A stretch of 64,000 nt of DNA from Anagrus nilaparvatae (lineage: Eukaryota; Arthropoda; Insecta; Hymenoptera; Mymaridae): positions 498,501-562,500 of the forward strand of contig JAKSXM010000231.1 in NCBI GenBank assembly GCA_022575985.1. Direction: 5' to 3'. Of the stretch, positions 1 to 12,393 are shown in pieces. The translations under genes and the position numbers were made by a program. Under the pieces are notes generated by a model. That model was not told the DNA's origin and searched no databases. It saw only the letters and a program-made list of their open reading frames with translations. The first letter of the stretch is position 1; each line of letters opens with the position of its first letter.

Positions 1-900
1 GCCAAAAAGATTTTTTCACTTTTATGTCAGAAACAGTGTTTTTCGTATCTAAGCTACCCTAAATTTTCAAAATAACATTTTAGGTAAATAAAATTTTAAA
101 AAATAGATAAGAAAATCTGATTGACATGGAAAAACCACTCCAGAAGAAAAAAAACTTATCTTTTTACGATGAAATTTAGCCAAGTTATCGTCAATTTAAG
201 ATTTTGCTCAAATTCATCTTAAAAAAGATTGAAATTTTATTGAAAAAAGCCTGTTTCTGAACTTTAAACATGCATTACTCGCTTGATTTTCATCGTAAAA
301 TAATAATTTTTTTTTAAATCGATTAATTTTTCACTGGCAATTCATTTCTTTAAGAAAAAAAATCATTTTTATTCACCAAATTTTAATTTTTAGGTCAAAA
401 ACTGTGTTAAGTAAATCTTGCTACCTACAGTTTTCAAAGGCTTGAAAGAATCGACAGGGAAAAATTAATCGATTTAAAAAAAAAAATTATTATTTTACGA
501 TGAAAATCAAGCGAGTAATGCATGCTTAAAGTTCAGAAACAGGCTTTTTTCAATACAATTTCAATCTTTTTTAAGCCAAATTTGAGCAAAATCTTAAATT
601 GACGATAACTTGGCTAAATTTCATCGTAAAAAGATAAGTTTTTTTTTCTGGAGTGGTTTTTCCCTGACAATCAGTTTTTCTTATCTATTTAAAATTTTAT
701 TTACCCAAACAGTTATTTTGGAAATTCGGGGTAGCTTAGATACGAAAAACACGGTTTTTTACATAAAAGTGATAAAATGTTTTAGGCACCTATCACCGAA
801 TCCTTGTTCACGACTTTTTTTGAATTCCTGAGGGTTCAAACTTCACGAAAACAAGGGTCGTTCCGATGTACCCTCAAAAAAAAAATTACGATTCCAGGCT
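1..900. repeat. Foldback element, left end cut by window edge
   Basis: Positions 1-385 pair with about 400-787 as a long imperfect palindrome centred near 394. For example, the start of the window reads as the reverse complement of the stretch ending at 787. The tail 788-900 recurs in reverse at about 45380-45490, so this is a dispersed family. No gene is credible here; the open frame at 610-831 is simply the palindrome arm. Confidence 0.8.
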
Positions 901-1130
901 CAAATTAAGTAGCATACTTTTAAAATAATTGCTCATATGCTTTGATTATAAAATTTAATACTCACCATTTTAGTTATTAAATTTCAATTTTATATACTCA
1001 AAGGCATTTATCAAATAAAAAAAAATAAAGATTTAAAATTGGACGGGAAAGTTTTAGGTTTTTCAGAAAAAATATTGAAAATTCAAAATAATTGATTAAA
1101 ACATTTGGACAAAATTTGAATATAAATTTT

Positions 1131-1320
1131 GAACCTACACTGAAAAAAAATTCCGCTAGTGGCAAGAAGAATTTTTTTTTCTTTTCAAACGATTGCAAAT
1201 GACATGAAACGTAAAGAAAATTAATTTTTTTTTTTTTTTTTTTTAAATTCTCGGTAATTTTTTGCTATCTCTCGCCCCACTAAAAAGGATTTTTTTCATC
1301 CAGAAACAATTTCAAACAAC
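1131..1320. repeat. MITE-like end, TACACTGAAAAAAA family (left part)
   Basis: The start CTACACTGAAAAAAAATTCC and the following bases (ATTGCAAATGAC, GAAACGTAAAGAAAAT) closely match the element at 60774-61123. A counterpart of the opposite arm lies at about 3110-3180. The palindrome at 1334-2881 may therefore have inserted into this older element. Confidence 0.55.
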
Positions 1321-1333
1321 TAAATGAGTTAAG

Positions 1334-2881
1334 AGTCTTTCTTTGCCAAAACAGCAATGGTGGGCAGGTCGGGTCATCGGATCAGCCTCAAATTTTTCCC
1401 ATGTTTTTATAACATAAAGATAGGAAAATCCTGAAATTTTTAGCCTTCTAGGTCTTAAACAGCCCGAGTTATGGCCAATCAAACTCATTAGGCGGCTCTC
1501 GACCAGCGTTAGTGCTTTTCGGGAAAATGGTTAAAAATCATAAATATAAGCTTGAAAAAAAATTCTGAAAGAGTATATATGTTGGGAAACCTTCAGTAAA
1601 TCCATTTCTGCCATTAGTTTTTCGGAAAAACCCCGTGAAATTACGGAAAATGGGAAAATGCGTTTTAAGAAAAATCGCAATATCTCATTTGCCGCCATTT
1701 TTTTTTCAAAATTTTTTTTTCAAAATTTTTTTTTCAAAATTTTTTTCAACCGAAATCCCATCGATTTGTATGAAAAGAAATTTTGATTTCGGCCATTAAG
1801 GTCGATTTTAGCCTGTTTTAGAATAATTTCACATTTTCAATACTTCTTTATTTAATTTTCTGCAAGGGGTTAAAATAATTGACTTTTTTGCTTTCAGAAT
1901 CGAATAGCCAGGGAAAAAGTAGTCCTAAATAAAAAAAAAAAATTACTATTTTCGATGAAAATTAACCAAGTTATGGACAAGTAAAGATACTGTCAAAAAC
2001 TACCAATTTTATACTAATTCCAATTTTAGGCTCTAAAACGACATTATAACTTGAAAAATGCATAACTCGCTTAAATTTTATCGTAAAAAGAAAAGTAAAC
2101 CCAAGGAAAAAACACTCGATAATAATCCAAAACTTTTCTTTTTACAATAAAATTTAAGCGAGCTATGCATTTTTCAAGTTATAATGTCGTTTTAGAGCCT
2201 AAAATTGGAATTAGTATAAAATTGGTAGTTTTTGACAGTATCTTTACTTGTCCATAACTTGGTTAATTTTCATCGAAAATAGTAATTTTTTTTTTTTATT
2301 TAGGACTACTTTTTCCCTGGCTATTCGATTCTGAAAGCAAAAAAGTCAATTATTTTAACCCCTTGCAGAAAATTAAATAAAGAAGTATTGAAAATGTGAA
2401 ATTATTCTAAAACAGGCTAAAATCGACCTTAATGGCCGAAATCAAAATTTCTTTTCATACAAATCGATGGGATTTCGGTTGAAAAAAATTTTGAAAAAAA
2501 AATTTTGAAAAAAAAAATGGCCGCAAATGAGATATTGCGATTTTTCTTAAAACGCATTTTCCCATTTTCCGTAATTTCACGGGGTTTTTCCGAAAAACTA
2601 ATGGCAGAAATGGATTTACTGAAGGTTTCCCAACATATATACTCTTTCAGAATTTTTTTTCAAGCTTATATTTATGATTTTTAACCATTTTCCCGAAAAG
2701 CACTAACGCTGGTCGAGAGCCGCCTAATGAGTTTGATTGGCCATAACTCGGGCTGTTTAAGACCTAGAAGGCTAAAAATTTCAGGATTTTCCTATCTTTA
2801 TGTTATAAAAACATGGGAAAAATTTGAGGCTGATCCGATGACCCGACCTGCCCACCATTGCTGTTTTGGCAAAGAAAGACT
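1334..2881. repeat. Giant near-perfect palindrome, arms about 770 bp
   Basis: The left arm starts AGTCTTTCTTTGCCAAAACA and the right arm ends with its reverse complement at 2881. Arms run to about 2090 and from about 2125, leaving only a short AT-rich spacer. The arms look almost identical by eye, which suggests a recent foldback insertion or ongoing gene conversion. The open frame at 2727-2921 is only arm sequence. No transposase frame is present. Confidence 0.88.
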
Positions 2882-3199
2882 GTTAAATAAAAATGTTTTT
2901 TGGTGGGGAAAACACGTTTAATAAAAAAAAAATGTTGACATTTTTTTGACCTTTTTTTTCTTTTAATAATATAAGGTTATTTTTTTACACAAAAATTTGT
3001 TATTAAGTCTTTTTTAGCAATTTCCGGTAAAAATTTTAGCGATTTGATGGGAGCGGGGGGAGGGAAAGAAAAATTTTCAATTTCAAGTCTTCTTATTTCG
3101 AAACATGCATATCCCAAGTAAGTATGGGAAAAATATTTTTTTTAAATTTTCTTTACGTTTTAAGTAATTTGCAACTACGTATTAAAACTAAATTTTGAT

Positions 3200-6100
3200 T
3201 CTATTAGTATTAGTTGTGGCTGTTAGCCAGAAAAATTATTTGTTCATTTATATATTTTTAAAAACTAAAATTTAACGCGCGATTCTGTTTATACGATTGT
3301 TAATAAAAAAAGAATGACCCAATACAATACAATGGAATCCATAAAAAATTTTATAAAACTTGCTTAAAAAGAAAAATAATGATAAATAAATAAAAATTTG
3401 TTTATTTGCTTTGTTATTTAAAGATAAAATTCAGGTTATTTGATAAAATATAATTTGTTTCTTAAATTTATTTCCTGTTACCTGAAGTTATTTTCTGTAG
3501 TAGCCACAGCGGTGGTAAGTTGACTGTTTTGACTGTCTTGAATATTAGCTAAACACACAGCAAGCTTAACGAACACAATAATTGAAAAATTAATCCACAT
3601 TATTGAAATTATTAATAGCACATTGATCGAAATATCATGTTAATGCGTTCATAGTGCAGACAACAAAGAAATGACCTTAGAGTTATGTATTTTCATATTA
3701 AATTGTAACTGTATGCAAGAAATGAACGTTAAGTAAATGAAATTTATTAGTGCTAAATAATTGTACTAATTGTTACATATTTTTCAAATATTTATTTTAA
3801 TTTTACCATTCTATTCACAATTCATTTTACGTATATATTAATATGAGCCCTGGGGACCGAATTCACATTATATAATTTATGTGTATTTTTATGTGTAACA
3901 TATAAAACATATATTGTGAATTAGGCTCCAGGCTTTTTTAACTTTACGTACCTATGTGGCCAGAAGGAATGGCCCTAATCGCACGTAAATTTTACGGTAT
4001 GCCGAATCAATCAAAAATCTACTGGCTCCGTAGAATTTTATTTTTTCACCTATTTATTTTATTAAGGCAACCTGCTACTTTTAGTAGAGGAATTTATTAC
4101 ATAAAACTGAGGAAATCTCTATATCTTCCTACCAACCGAGGAAAATGGCCAAAATTTTATTGCATTCGCTTTAGTATTGTCTCAAACTTAATTCGTTACA
4201 TATTTAAACTTTTTGGACGGAGCTGAAATAAATTTTCCCATAAGCGCAATGTTAAAATACCACTTTTATTCTATTCATAAAAAATTAATTAAGTCGGTGA
4301 CATAGGTAAAATTAAGTCGATTTTAGCTCAAAAATGCTTAAATTTTAATATTATTTTCTGCTAATCATGAAATAAATTTTTTAATGTTATGTTCGGTATT
4401 TTGGCTAGTTTGTTTTATAGTTACTTTGCAAAAGAGCGCGTTTAAGTTCAATTCGCGATTAGTATGGAAACTACAACTCTAATGTACGGGAAGAATTTTA
4501 GGTACTTTATGAATAAAGAGACTTCATATTTTTATGTTAAAATGTAATTGATTGTTTAGTTTTCTAGTTTAGATTCCTCCCTTCTCCTGGACAGGCCCTA
4601 TTGTTTTATAATCTCTTCTAATTTTTGGAGACTTCGATGTGCACAGCTGCAGTGAGAAGTCGACAAACAACTTGTGATGTACTTGTTTTAGATTTTTGTG
4701 GACAAGTCATCGTCATTTACATTTTCATATTATTTACCGTTTTAAATTCTTCTTATATTTTAATGAAAAATTATAGGGCATATAAGCAATGAGCTTTATA
4801 ATATTTTAAAAAGTTAAATTATATTTTTAGCCTCGTTCTTCGAGATTATATTATGTATTACGTACCCCTTCCACAAAAGTTACTAAATTGCAAATACTCT
4901 AATGATCTGCATGCAAAGATACTTTACTACGTAGTAAATATGATCCATGATCCAAGAAACATTCCAGAAGTGTCCAGAAATTTTTACCCAAAAAATGCTA
5001 TTTCTATCCACCTGATTCAACCTTAATGTAAATTAAAATTTTTTTAGGAATCCAATATGTATTTGAGAAGTTTACGAATTCGAAAATCCTCGGTAAGTAC
5101 CGTTCTTTCTTAGTATTAGTCCTTATGAGTTTTTGATAAAGAATATTATTATTTACATTATAGAGTCTATCTTATTTTATTATTTTTTAATTTCTTTGCA
5201 CTCTGATTAAAAATGAGATGTTTTGAAAATAAAAAAAAACATCGAAAAACCCTGCCAATAAACTTGTCGATTTTTCCATATTAGGTATATATAAATATAA
5301 CATTTTGAAATTAAGACTTTTTAGCCATCTATTTATTTGTAATAATTTTTTAATTAAAGAATAAATGCTTGTCAGTATTTGATACAAGAATATATAAAAA
5401 AAAACTTGAAAACGTTTATTTGTTTAAACAAATAAATGTTAAATTTTTGAAATTTTTGGGTCATATAAACCTAAGCCCTTCTAGATCTGGGCAACAGTTT
5501 CCACAACTTGGCTCATATTGAAGATCATTCAATTCTAGGCGGTGGTATCATTGGAAATTTTTTGCTAAATCTTTTCAGTAATGCGTTAAAGCTAATTGTT
5601 TATAAAAAAAAAAGTTGCTCTAAAATTTAGAAACAATTAGCCATAACTCAAGATAAAAAAGGTTTAGTGAAAAGCTTCCCACGATACCTATCCCTAGAAT
5701 TGAATGATCTTGCATATTGATCCAAGTTACCGAGATCTGAAAACTCAGGCTTTTATGACCCAAAAGCTTCAAAAATTTAACATGTTGTATTTGTACAAAT
5801 AAACATTTTTAAAAAATTATTATTGTTGGGTTCAAAGATGTTGCTTGAATTTTGAATTTTTTATAACCTTATATCAATTTCGTCGAATTTGATTATGTCC
5901 CCTGAAGTATTTGGAGGATGCCCCAAGGGTGTAGTTTAAACATCTATAACTATGTGTAAATTTTGTTTTCTTAATATCTGTAATAAACTTACCTTTTTAG
6001 CTCTTAAATAAGAACCATAATGTCTAAATATTATCTAATATCAAAAACAATTTTTAATTGACAAAAATATTTATTTTACAATGAAAGAAAAGTTTGTATG

Positions 6101-7075
6101 CCAGTTTTTCATTATTTATGCTCATATAGTTCTTTTTTGTGTTTTTAATTTATTCATAAACTAACTAACTAGCAAACGTTTTGCAAAAAAAAATTTATTC
6201 TAGCAAATTATTGCACCGTTAAAGTTAATAGGTTCGTATTTTCTGCTAATCATGAAATAAATTTTTAAAATTTTTGTATTTTTTTAAGTACCTAAAAGCT
6301 TCCGTAGAATATTAAATCATGGTACAAGGTCGAGATCAGACAGCTGAGCCAATCTCCTATCTCTTTTTCTCTTTTCAACATGGCTTCATGAAATTTCACG
6401 GCATTGTATTCTATTATTCGTATTATTGACCGGCTTTTTAGTTTACCAAAAACTACGCATCAAAGTAGCACGTGTAACTTGTAAGTTAATAATTTATTTT
6501 TAAAAATTTTATAAAATATATAATTATTCCCATATAAACGATTTAATACAGGATAATAAAATATGTAAATTTTTTAATCAAAGTCGGTTGACTATTGTGC
6601 TAACAAATTCCATGAAATTATCTAAATCCCTAACTCCTATATATGTTAATTGTAATTCATAACTGTAATATACAATAAAGTAGCCGGTATTTTAAAAACA
6701 AACATAAAAAATGACGTCATAACGAAAGAAAATTTTTTTGTTGTTGTGTTTTATTGTATACTACTAAATATAGAGGAGAATCATGGAGGAGAATTCAATG
6801 CGCATCCATATTATAGTAGTTTTTGTTAAAAAATAAATTAGATAGGCCAAAAAAAGTCTCTGAGCGGAGAAAATACACGAGAAGAACATCCATATGCATA
6901 TGAGATGTCGATCCTATGTAGAGTAGCCATTTCTCATATATTATTTTTAGAAATACATGTAAAATTTTTTATCAATACAGGTGACCTTGTAGACGAGCTA
7001 TACGATTTTGCAAAATACAACTGATAAGAAAAAATTATTTGAAACTATCTATTAGTTAATTTCGCTACGGTTAAG
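3200..7075. other. AT-rich intergenic sequence with repeat fragments
   Basis: No supported coding region. A fragment at 3950-4090 resembles the hAT-like MITE at 47768-48148 (shared ATCTACTGRCTCCGTA and AACCTGCTACTTTT). The string CTGCTAATCATGAAATAAAT occurs at both about 4359 and 6243. 6300-6480 is less AT-rich and ends in a donor-like GTAAGTTAAT; it could be an untranslated exon, but no downstream coding partner is visible. A block at about 6950-7025 recurs at 22740-22820. Confidence 0.5.
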
Positions 7076-7080
7076 CCCAC

Positions 7081-8826
7081 ACGGTAGAGCTGCTTTGGTT
7101 GAATTTCGCAGTTTTTAGTTGAATATTAAACCAAAAACTGCGATATTCAACCAAAAACTGCGAAATTCAACCAAAAACTGCGAAATTCAACCAATTGGTT
7201 GAATTTTTAACCAAAACTAGTTTAATTTTCAACCAAAAGCTAAAATACAAAATAAAAACGATGTTTTTATAGTACAGGGTAAAAAATGATCAGGGCATCC
7301 ATTAAAAGTGAATGAATTTAATTATATTATTGTAATTAGTAATTTTTTATGTACTACTTCTTTTGGCTCTGAAACTGAGTAATGACTAATTAAAAAGGTT
7401 ATCCTACGTAGAATAACAAAATGGCGGCTGCCTACAGAAAGTTAAAATGAAATAAAAAGCCTTTAATTTTCGGGCAAAAGCAGCTGTAAAAATTTTTTGA
7501 GAACATAAAAATACTAAAACTCGACGACATCCCGAAATTAGTGCACTTATTACTATATCATTACTTTTCAAAAACGCTGTTTCGAGTAAAATTCGTTACT
7601 TTTAGTTATTAATAGATAGAGTATTTGAAAAAGTTTGGCCAGGCAGGGGGGGGGGGTGAAAAAGTGACGTTTTCAGGGGGGTAGGGGGTGAAATGGACTT
7701 AGAATATTTTTGATTTAGGGACTTAGAATAATTTGAAGTGGAAATCAGGACCTGATCAAGCCCTGATAAGAACAAGAACTTAGAGGATTACACAGTAAAA
7801 AGTAACATTCTTAGATTTACAAAAAAAATAGAATTTTTTCGAAAAATTAATAAATTTTCAAAAAATTTTGTAAATATTCCATGAAAATCGTAAATTTACT
7901 AAATTTAGTATATTCTCGAAAAATTTGAGAATTCTCGATTTTTTTTTGTGAATTTACAAAAAAAGTTGTAAATTCACAACTATTTTTCGTAAATTTACAA
8001 CTATTTTATGAAAATTTTTGAAAAAAAATTGTCAATTATCAATTTTTCTTGCGAATTCACAAAAAAAATTCGAGAATGTTCTAATTTTTTTGTTAATATA
8101 AGAAAGTTACTTTTTACAGTGTATTTTATGTTTATGGACTTACGATAATTTATATTTCAGGATTTATTGTAATTTCGGTTTTTCATACTGAACCTGTATA
8201 GCTGATTTTACCCCTGCTGCTTATCTTATTTGCTATTTTTTACCATTTTGGCACGGCTAAATTTGGCGTCATAAACAATGGCGAATATTAGCAAAATTTG
8301 CTCATAATTTCTATCAATGACCAGTTCCGACATAATTTCTAACTATATTTAACAAGAAGGATTTAAAAATAAATTATTTTTACATACTCTTGAGACATAT
8401 ATAAAGTAATTAATAAAAAATTAGGTAAAACGATAGGAAGTTAAAGCATACAATATTAAGTTTAAAAAAATTTATCATACTATGTAGGATAACCTTTTTA
8501 ATCAGTCATTCCTAAGCTTCAGAGCCAATAGATGTAGTAAAAAAATTACTAATTACAATAATATAATAAAATTCATTCACTTTTACTGGATGCCCTGATC
8601 ATTTTTTACCCTGTACTATAAAAACATCGTTTTTATTTTGTATTTTAGCTTTTGGTTGAAAATTCAACCAATTGGTTGAATTTCGCAGTGTTTGGTTGAA
8701 TATCGCAGTTTTATGTTGTATATCGCAGTTTTTGGTTTAATATTCAACCAATTGGTTGAAAATTCAACCAAAATCTAAGAAATTCAATCAATTGGTTGAA
8801 TATTCAACCTATGCAGCTCTATCGTG
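7081..8826. repeat. Foldback element with GGTTGAAT/GCAGTTTTTGG arms
   Basis: Terminal inverted repeats start ACGGTAGAGCTGC and end GCAGCTCTATCGT. The arms carry many copies of GGTTGAAT, TTCAACCA and CTGCGAAATTCAACC, then a second matching stretch (GATCAGGGCATCC; TAGTACAGGGTAAAAAATGA) running to about 7420 on the left and from about 8470 on the right. A smaller TIR element is nested at about 7788-8122. No transposase frame is visible. A mini-derivative with the same ends lies at about 35430-35485. Confidence 0.82.
7788..8122. repeat. Nested MITE, ACACAGTAAAAAGTAAC ends
   Basis: Ends ACACAGTAAAAAGTAAC and GTTACTTTTTACAGTGT are inverted. The interior is dense in TGTAAATTTAC-like and AATTCGAGAATTC-like short palindromes. 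It lies inside the 7081-8826 foldback. The ends resemble those of the element at 35354-35643. Confidence 0.65.
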
Positions 8827-9171
8827 CATATATAAAAAATTCATTTTTCATAAAAATGGACATAGGGAGGTTTTTGACAAATGACGAGAAACAGCGAAAA
8901 ATCCAACCATTTTTCGGAAGAAGTAAATTTAAATTAATGCAATCATAGGATATATGTGCATATTCAACACATAGTTTTTCATTAAAAGCGAAAAAAAGAT
9001 CGCCTAAAAGTAAGAAAGTAGATCTTTTTTGCAGCGTGTAATGAAAAAACATTTCCCATTTTTTTATTCTTAATTTGTTTATACCAATATTTAAAAATAA
9101 AAAATATGCCTGCTATGAATGTGGGATGAAAAAATGGAAGTTATTTCAAAATATGTTTTTGGTTCCATTCA

Positions 9172-9870
9172 ATGAGAAACGATTGTGATGGGTCAAATTT
9201 TGATTTTTGGACATATAAGCACGTTTTGGGACCTCAGGAAGCTAAAAAGCGGGTTTTAAAAAAAGTATGCATGCGTGTATGTGTGTGTGTATGCATACAT
9301 GAATGTAACCGGCGATATTTCACTAAAGACCTAATTTTTTTTTCAAAAATTTTTTCATCAAAAAATCTCTTTGAATGTAATACCTAATCATAAATAAGTT
9401 AGTTTATTTCCATGAAAGTACTTATATTTGAAAGTATAATTTTTACTCGATATCTCGAAAATGATAATTAATTTTTTTTTAATTTTTTTCCCAAAATTCG
9501 TCACAAAAAAATACAAAAAACACCAAATTTTTTTTCTCTTTGGACGCAGTACCTAATTTATTTCTATAAGAGTACTAGTTTTAGAAAGTTCGTTTGTAGT
9601 AATTTTTTGGATCTGATACCGAATTTTTTCAAAATTTTTTTCTCAAAATTAAAAAAACAAGATAGTGAACTATAATATATATTTTTTTTTTTTTTTGTGT
9701 AATGCTTTATTAGTTCCATGAAAGTACTTGAAAATTTGAAAATATGGTTTTTACTCGATATCTCGAATCTGATAATTAATTTTTTACAAAAAAGTACAAA
9801 AAACAATTTTTTTTTCTTTTTGGACGTAGTATTTAATTTTTTTCTATGGAAGTACTAGTTTTAGAATATT
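9172..9870. repeat. Dispersed repeat, TACTCGATATCTCGA / CTATGAAAGTACTA family
   Basis: It starts with a conserved block (GGGACCTCAGGAAGCTAAAA) followed by a short TG-rich microsatellite. Degenerate units follow, built on a constant core (about CCATGAAAGTACTTATATTTG and TTTTTACTCGATATCTCGAA). The same block and units recur at 26880-27960, 32040-32159 plus 34100-34600, and reversed at 35994-36740. Short frames inside it are AT-rich noise. Confidence 0.7.
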
Positions 9871-9887
9871 TATGATTGCATGCATAT

Positions 9888-10737
9888 TAAGGTGTTAGGA
9901 TAGTAATAAGCCATTTAGTTGGTATTTTTTTTCGATTTCTGAATTATCGACGCTACATACATATGTAAAATCGTATATGTATTAGTATAATACTAGGTTA
10001 TTTACATACTTTTTATTTAATTATTTAATAATTATGCAATGAAACAAGTAAAACAAATTGGAAATATAATCTTTGAGCTTTTATTTACCATATATTTAAG
10101 TTTCATTAATCTGTGTTATCGCAATCATACTTTTCAAAAGCTCCAAAGATGATTTTCCCAAGGGGCGGTCCACTCAGAGCACAGTGATTGTGCGCCTGGT
10201 GTGCGCCAAATTTGTGAATCATTCTGGAAGCGCTGCTAATGCTTCAAATTGATTTAATAGGAAGGGAACAATTTGTTTTATCAAAAAAACCTCCCGCGCA
10301 CCCTCTTTTTAATCTTATAAGGCTTTTGTAGGACTTCCGAAAGATGCAAATATTTTTATTTTATTTATAAGATTAAAAAGAGAGTGCGCGGGAGGTTTTT
10401 TTGATAAAACATGTTGTTCCCTACCTATTAAATCAATTTGAAGTATTAGCAGCGCTTCCAGAATGATTCGCAAATTTGGCGCACACTGGTCGCACTCCAG
10501 GCGCACACCAGGCGCACACCAGGCGCACAATTACTGTGCTCTGAGTGGACCGCCCCTTGGATTTTCCATAAGAGCAATGTTAAACTACCTACACCTTTTT
10601 CTTGATTAAATAATAATTAGGCAACCAAAGTTGTAAAAGAAAGTTTATTTCATTTTTTAAAGACTTTATCTTTATATTTTATAAGTTTCATTCATTTCTG
10701 TTATCATAAATTTTTACTATCCTAACACCTTAAAGTA
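9888..10737. mobile_element. TIR element carrying a nested hAT-like MITE
   Basis: Inverted ends TTAAGGTGTTAGGATAGTAA (left) and TTACTATCCTAACACCTTAA-like (right) bound about 850 bp, with no transposase frame. Its interior is interrupted by the MITE at 10159-10559. Confidence 0.65.
10159..10559. mobile_element. hAT-like non-autonomous element (MITE)
   Basis: Inverted ends CAAGGGGCGGTCCACTCAGA / TCTGAGTGGACCGCCCCTTG are flanked on both sides by the 8-bp direct repeat GATTTTCC (10151-10158 and 10560-10567). An 8-bp duplication with CA-starting ends is the signature of hAT transposons. The element is palindromic (GAGGTTTTTTTGAT and AGCGCTTCCAGAATGATT arms) and carries a short tandem GGCGCACACCA near its right end. 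It is GC-richer than its surroundings. Confidence 0.85.
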
Positions 10738-10739
10738 TT

Positions 10740-12363
10740 AAACTCATTGTTTGAGGAACCTTAACGCCAGCTATAGTTGGCAGCGTATTTTTAAAGGTTG
10801 CGGGGGTGAAATAGGAGTGATACCACCTCCTATTTAATTTTTGATTTCGGATTCAGATTCATCGGCCCAAAAACCAGTTTGAACGTGTTAAAATGAAAAA
10901 AATGAATTTATTTCAAAAAATTTATTTTAAAGGGTTGGGGAAGGCGGGATGAAATAGGGATAAAATACACCCTAAATAAATTTTTAGCTCCGTATGCAGA
11001 TTCAGTGACTAGAAATAAAAAAAAAAAATTAAAATAAGCTTTGTGGGTTAACAAAGTGGAGAATGGGGGGGCTGTCAAAAAGTGCTCCTGAAGAGACTGT
11101 TATTAGGTTTTAAGTATTAATAGTGCCTTTCGAAATTACTTTAAGCTTTAGCCGTTTTCTTAACACCCGAAACCCGACTAAAATTTTAGTCTACTATAGA
11201 AAAACGCACTGATTTACATAAATAATCTAAGAACCTTTGGCTAAAATACTATCCACGACTTAACCCTGCGTAAGATCTCTCTAAAAGAGAGAAAAATTGA
11301 ATTTTCCACAAATTTATTAAAACTGTTTATTTAAAATGTTTTAACTTTCTGCACAATAGAAAATTCTATAAACAAACAATAGTTTAACGATAACACTGTA
11401 CTGGTAGGTCTAGTACCAGGTAGGTCTCATTTTTTAAAAGTATCTTGTACTCTCTCATCGTAATAGTTAAACCAAATACCAAATTTAAACATGTGTAATG
11501 ATTTATAACCACTCTACTTTGGGAAAATAGAAAAAACCAATTCAAATTGCAAAACCATTTTAATTTGCCAGTAAAAATGGCTGTTATTGAGATTCAAATA
11601 CGCTTATTAGACTAAAAAATTTTTTGAAAGCTTCAAGTTTATTTTTTTGAATAGTTGCTAGGATTTAGCAGTATGCAGATAGTAATTAAAATTGAATTTT
11701 TTTAAAAAACCTTAAATTGGATCTTTAAAAAAATTTTTGAGAACCATAAACATCTTATTTATTTCAATGATTGCAATTATGGGAGCAATTTAAAAATTGG
11801 CCATTATGGTTGAAAAATGGGCATTCGCTTGATTATAACGGTAAAAGAAAATTTCTGATAAAAAATTGCGGTTTACGGGAATCGAATACGGGGAAGGTGA
11901 CACATACAAAAAAATAAAAATATATCTTAAATAAGACCAACTGGAGCGCTGAGTTATTTCAAAATTTGTAAGTTTTCAAGTTTACCAAAAGAACCTAATT
12001 CAGATGGGGCCATGAGCCTCTAAGCTCGGAAGGCCTATTGGATTAAATGCTACAGTAGGTAATAGTGACACTTATTTAAGGTGGTTAAACTCGTGAAAAT
12101 AATTAGCAATAATAAGTAATTGAAAAATTTCAGTTCAGAGGGGGGGGAGGGCATGCCCCCCTGTAAACATTTTAAAAGAAAGTTTTCAAGCTACATTCAA
12201 TTAGGTATTCGAATAAAAGAAAAATTTTAGTAGTATTAACTTTATAAATTCATCAACTTTAATCGTTTATTAAAAATAAAAAAAATTAAATCTTGTTAAT
12301 CTTACTATTAAGTATTTTTATTATATTTATATACTTTGCTATAACTAGATTATTATTTTTCAG
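10740..12363. other. Intergenic and presumed 5' region of the coiled-coil gene
   Basis: 10780-11060 contains degenerate GGGGTGAAATAGG / AAAATACACCC units of a satellite-like kind also seen at 47000-47400. 11370-11403 is a candidate untranslated leader exon (separate entry). Otherwise AT-rich, with nothing coding seen. Confidence 0.45.
11370..11403 (+). promoter_or_regulatory. Candidate 5' leader exon of the first MGN coiled-coil gene
   Basis: ACAATAGTTTAACGATAACAC is followed by a donor-like GTAGGT at 11404. An equivalent sequence (ACAACAGTTTAACAGAACG) followed by GTGAGT lies at about 15353-15383, at nearly the same distance (about 1 kb) upstream of the second paralog. The joined intron would end at the TTTTTCAG at 12363. 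Inference only; transcript reads would decide. Confidence 0.4.
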
Positions 12364-12393
12364 GATCCTCATCGTATAGAATTAACGGATAAC

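Noticed and set aside
3954..4226. 90-aa frame
   Set aside because: Overlaps a fragment of the hAT-like MITE family found at 47768-48148; no independent coding evidence.
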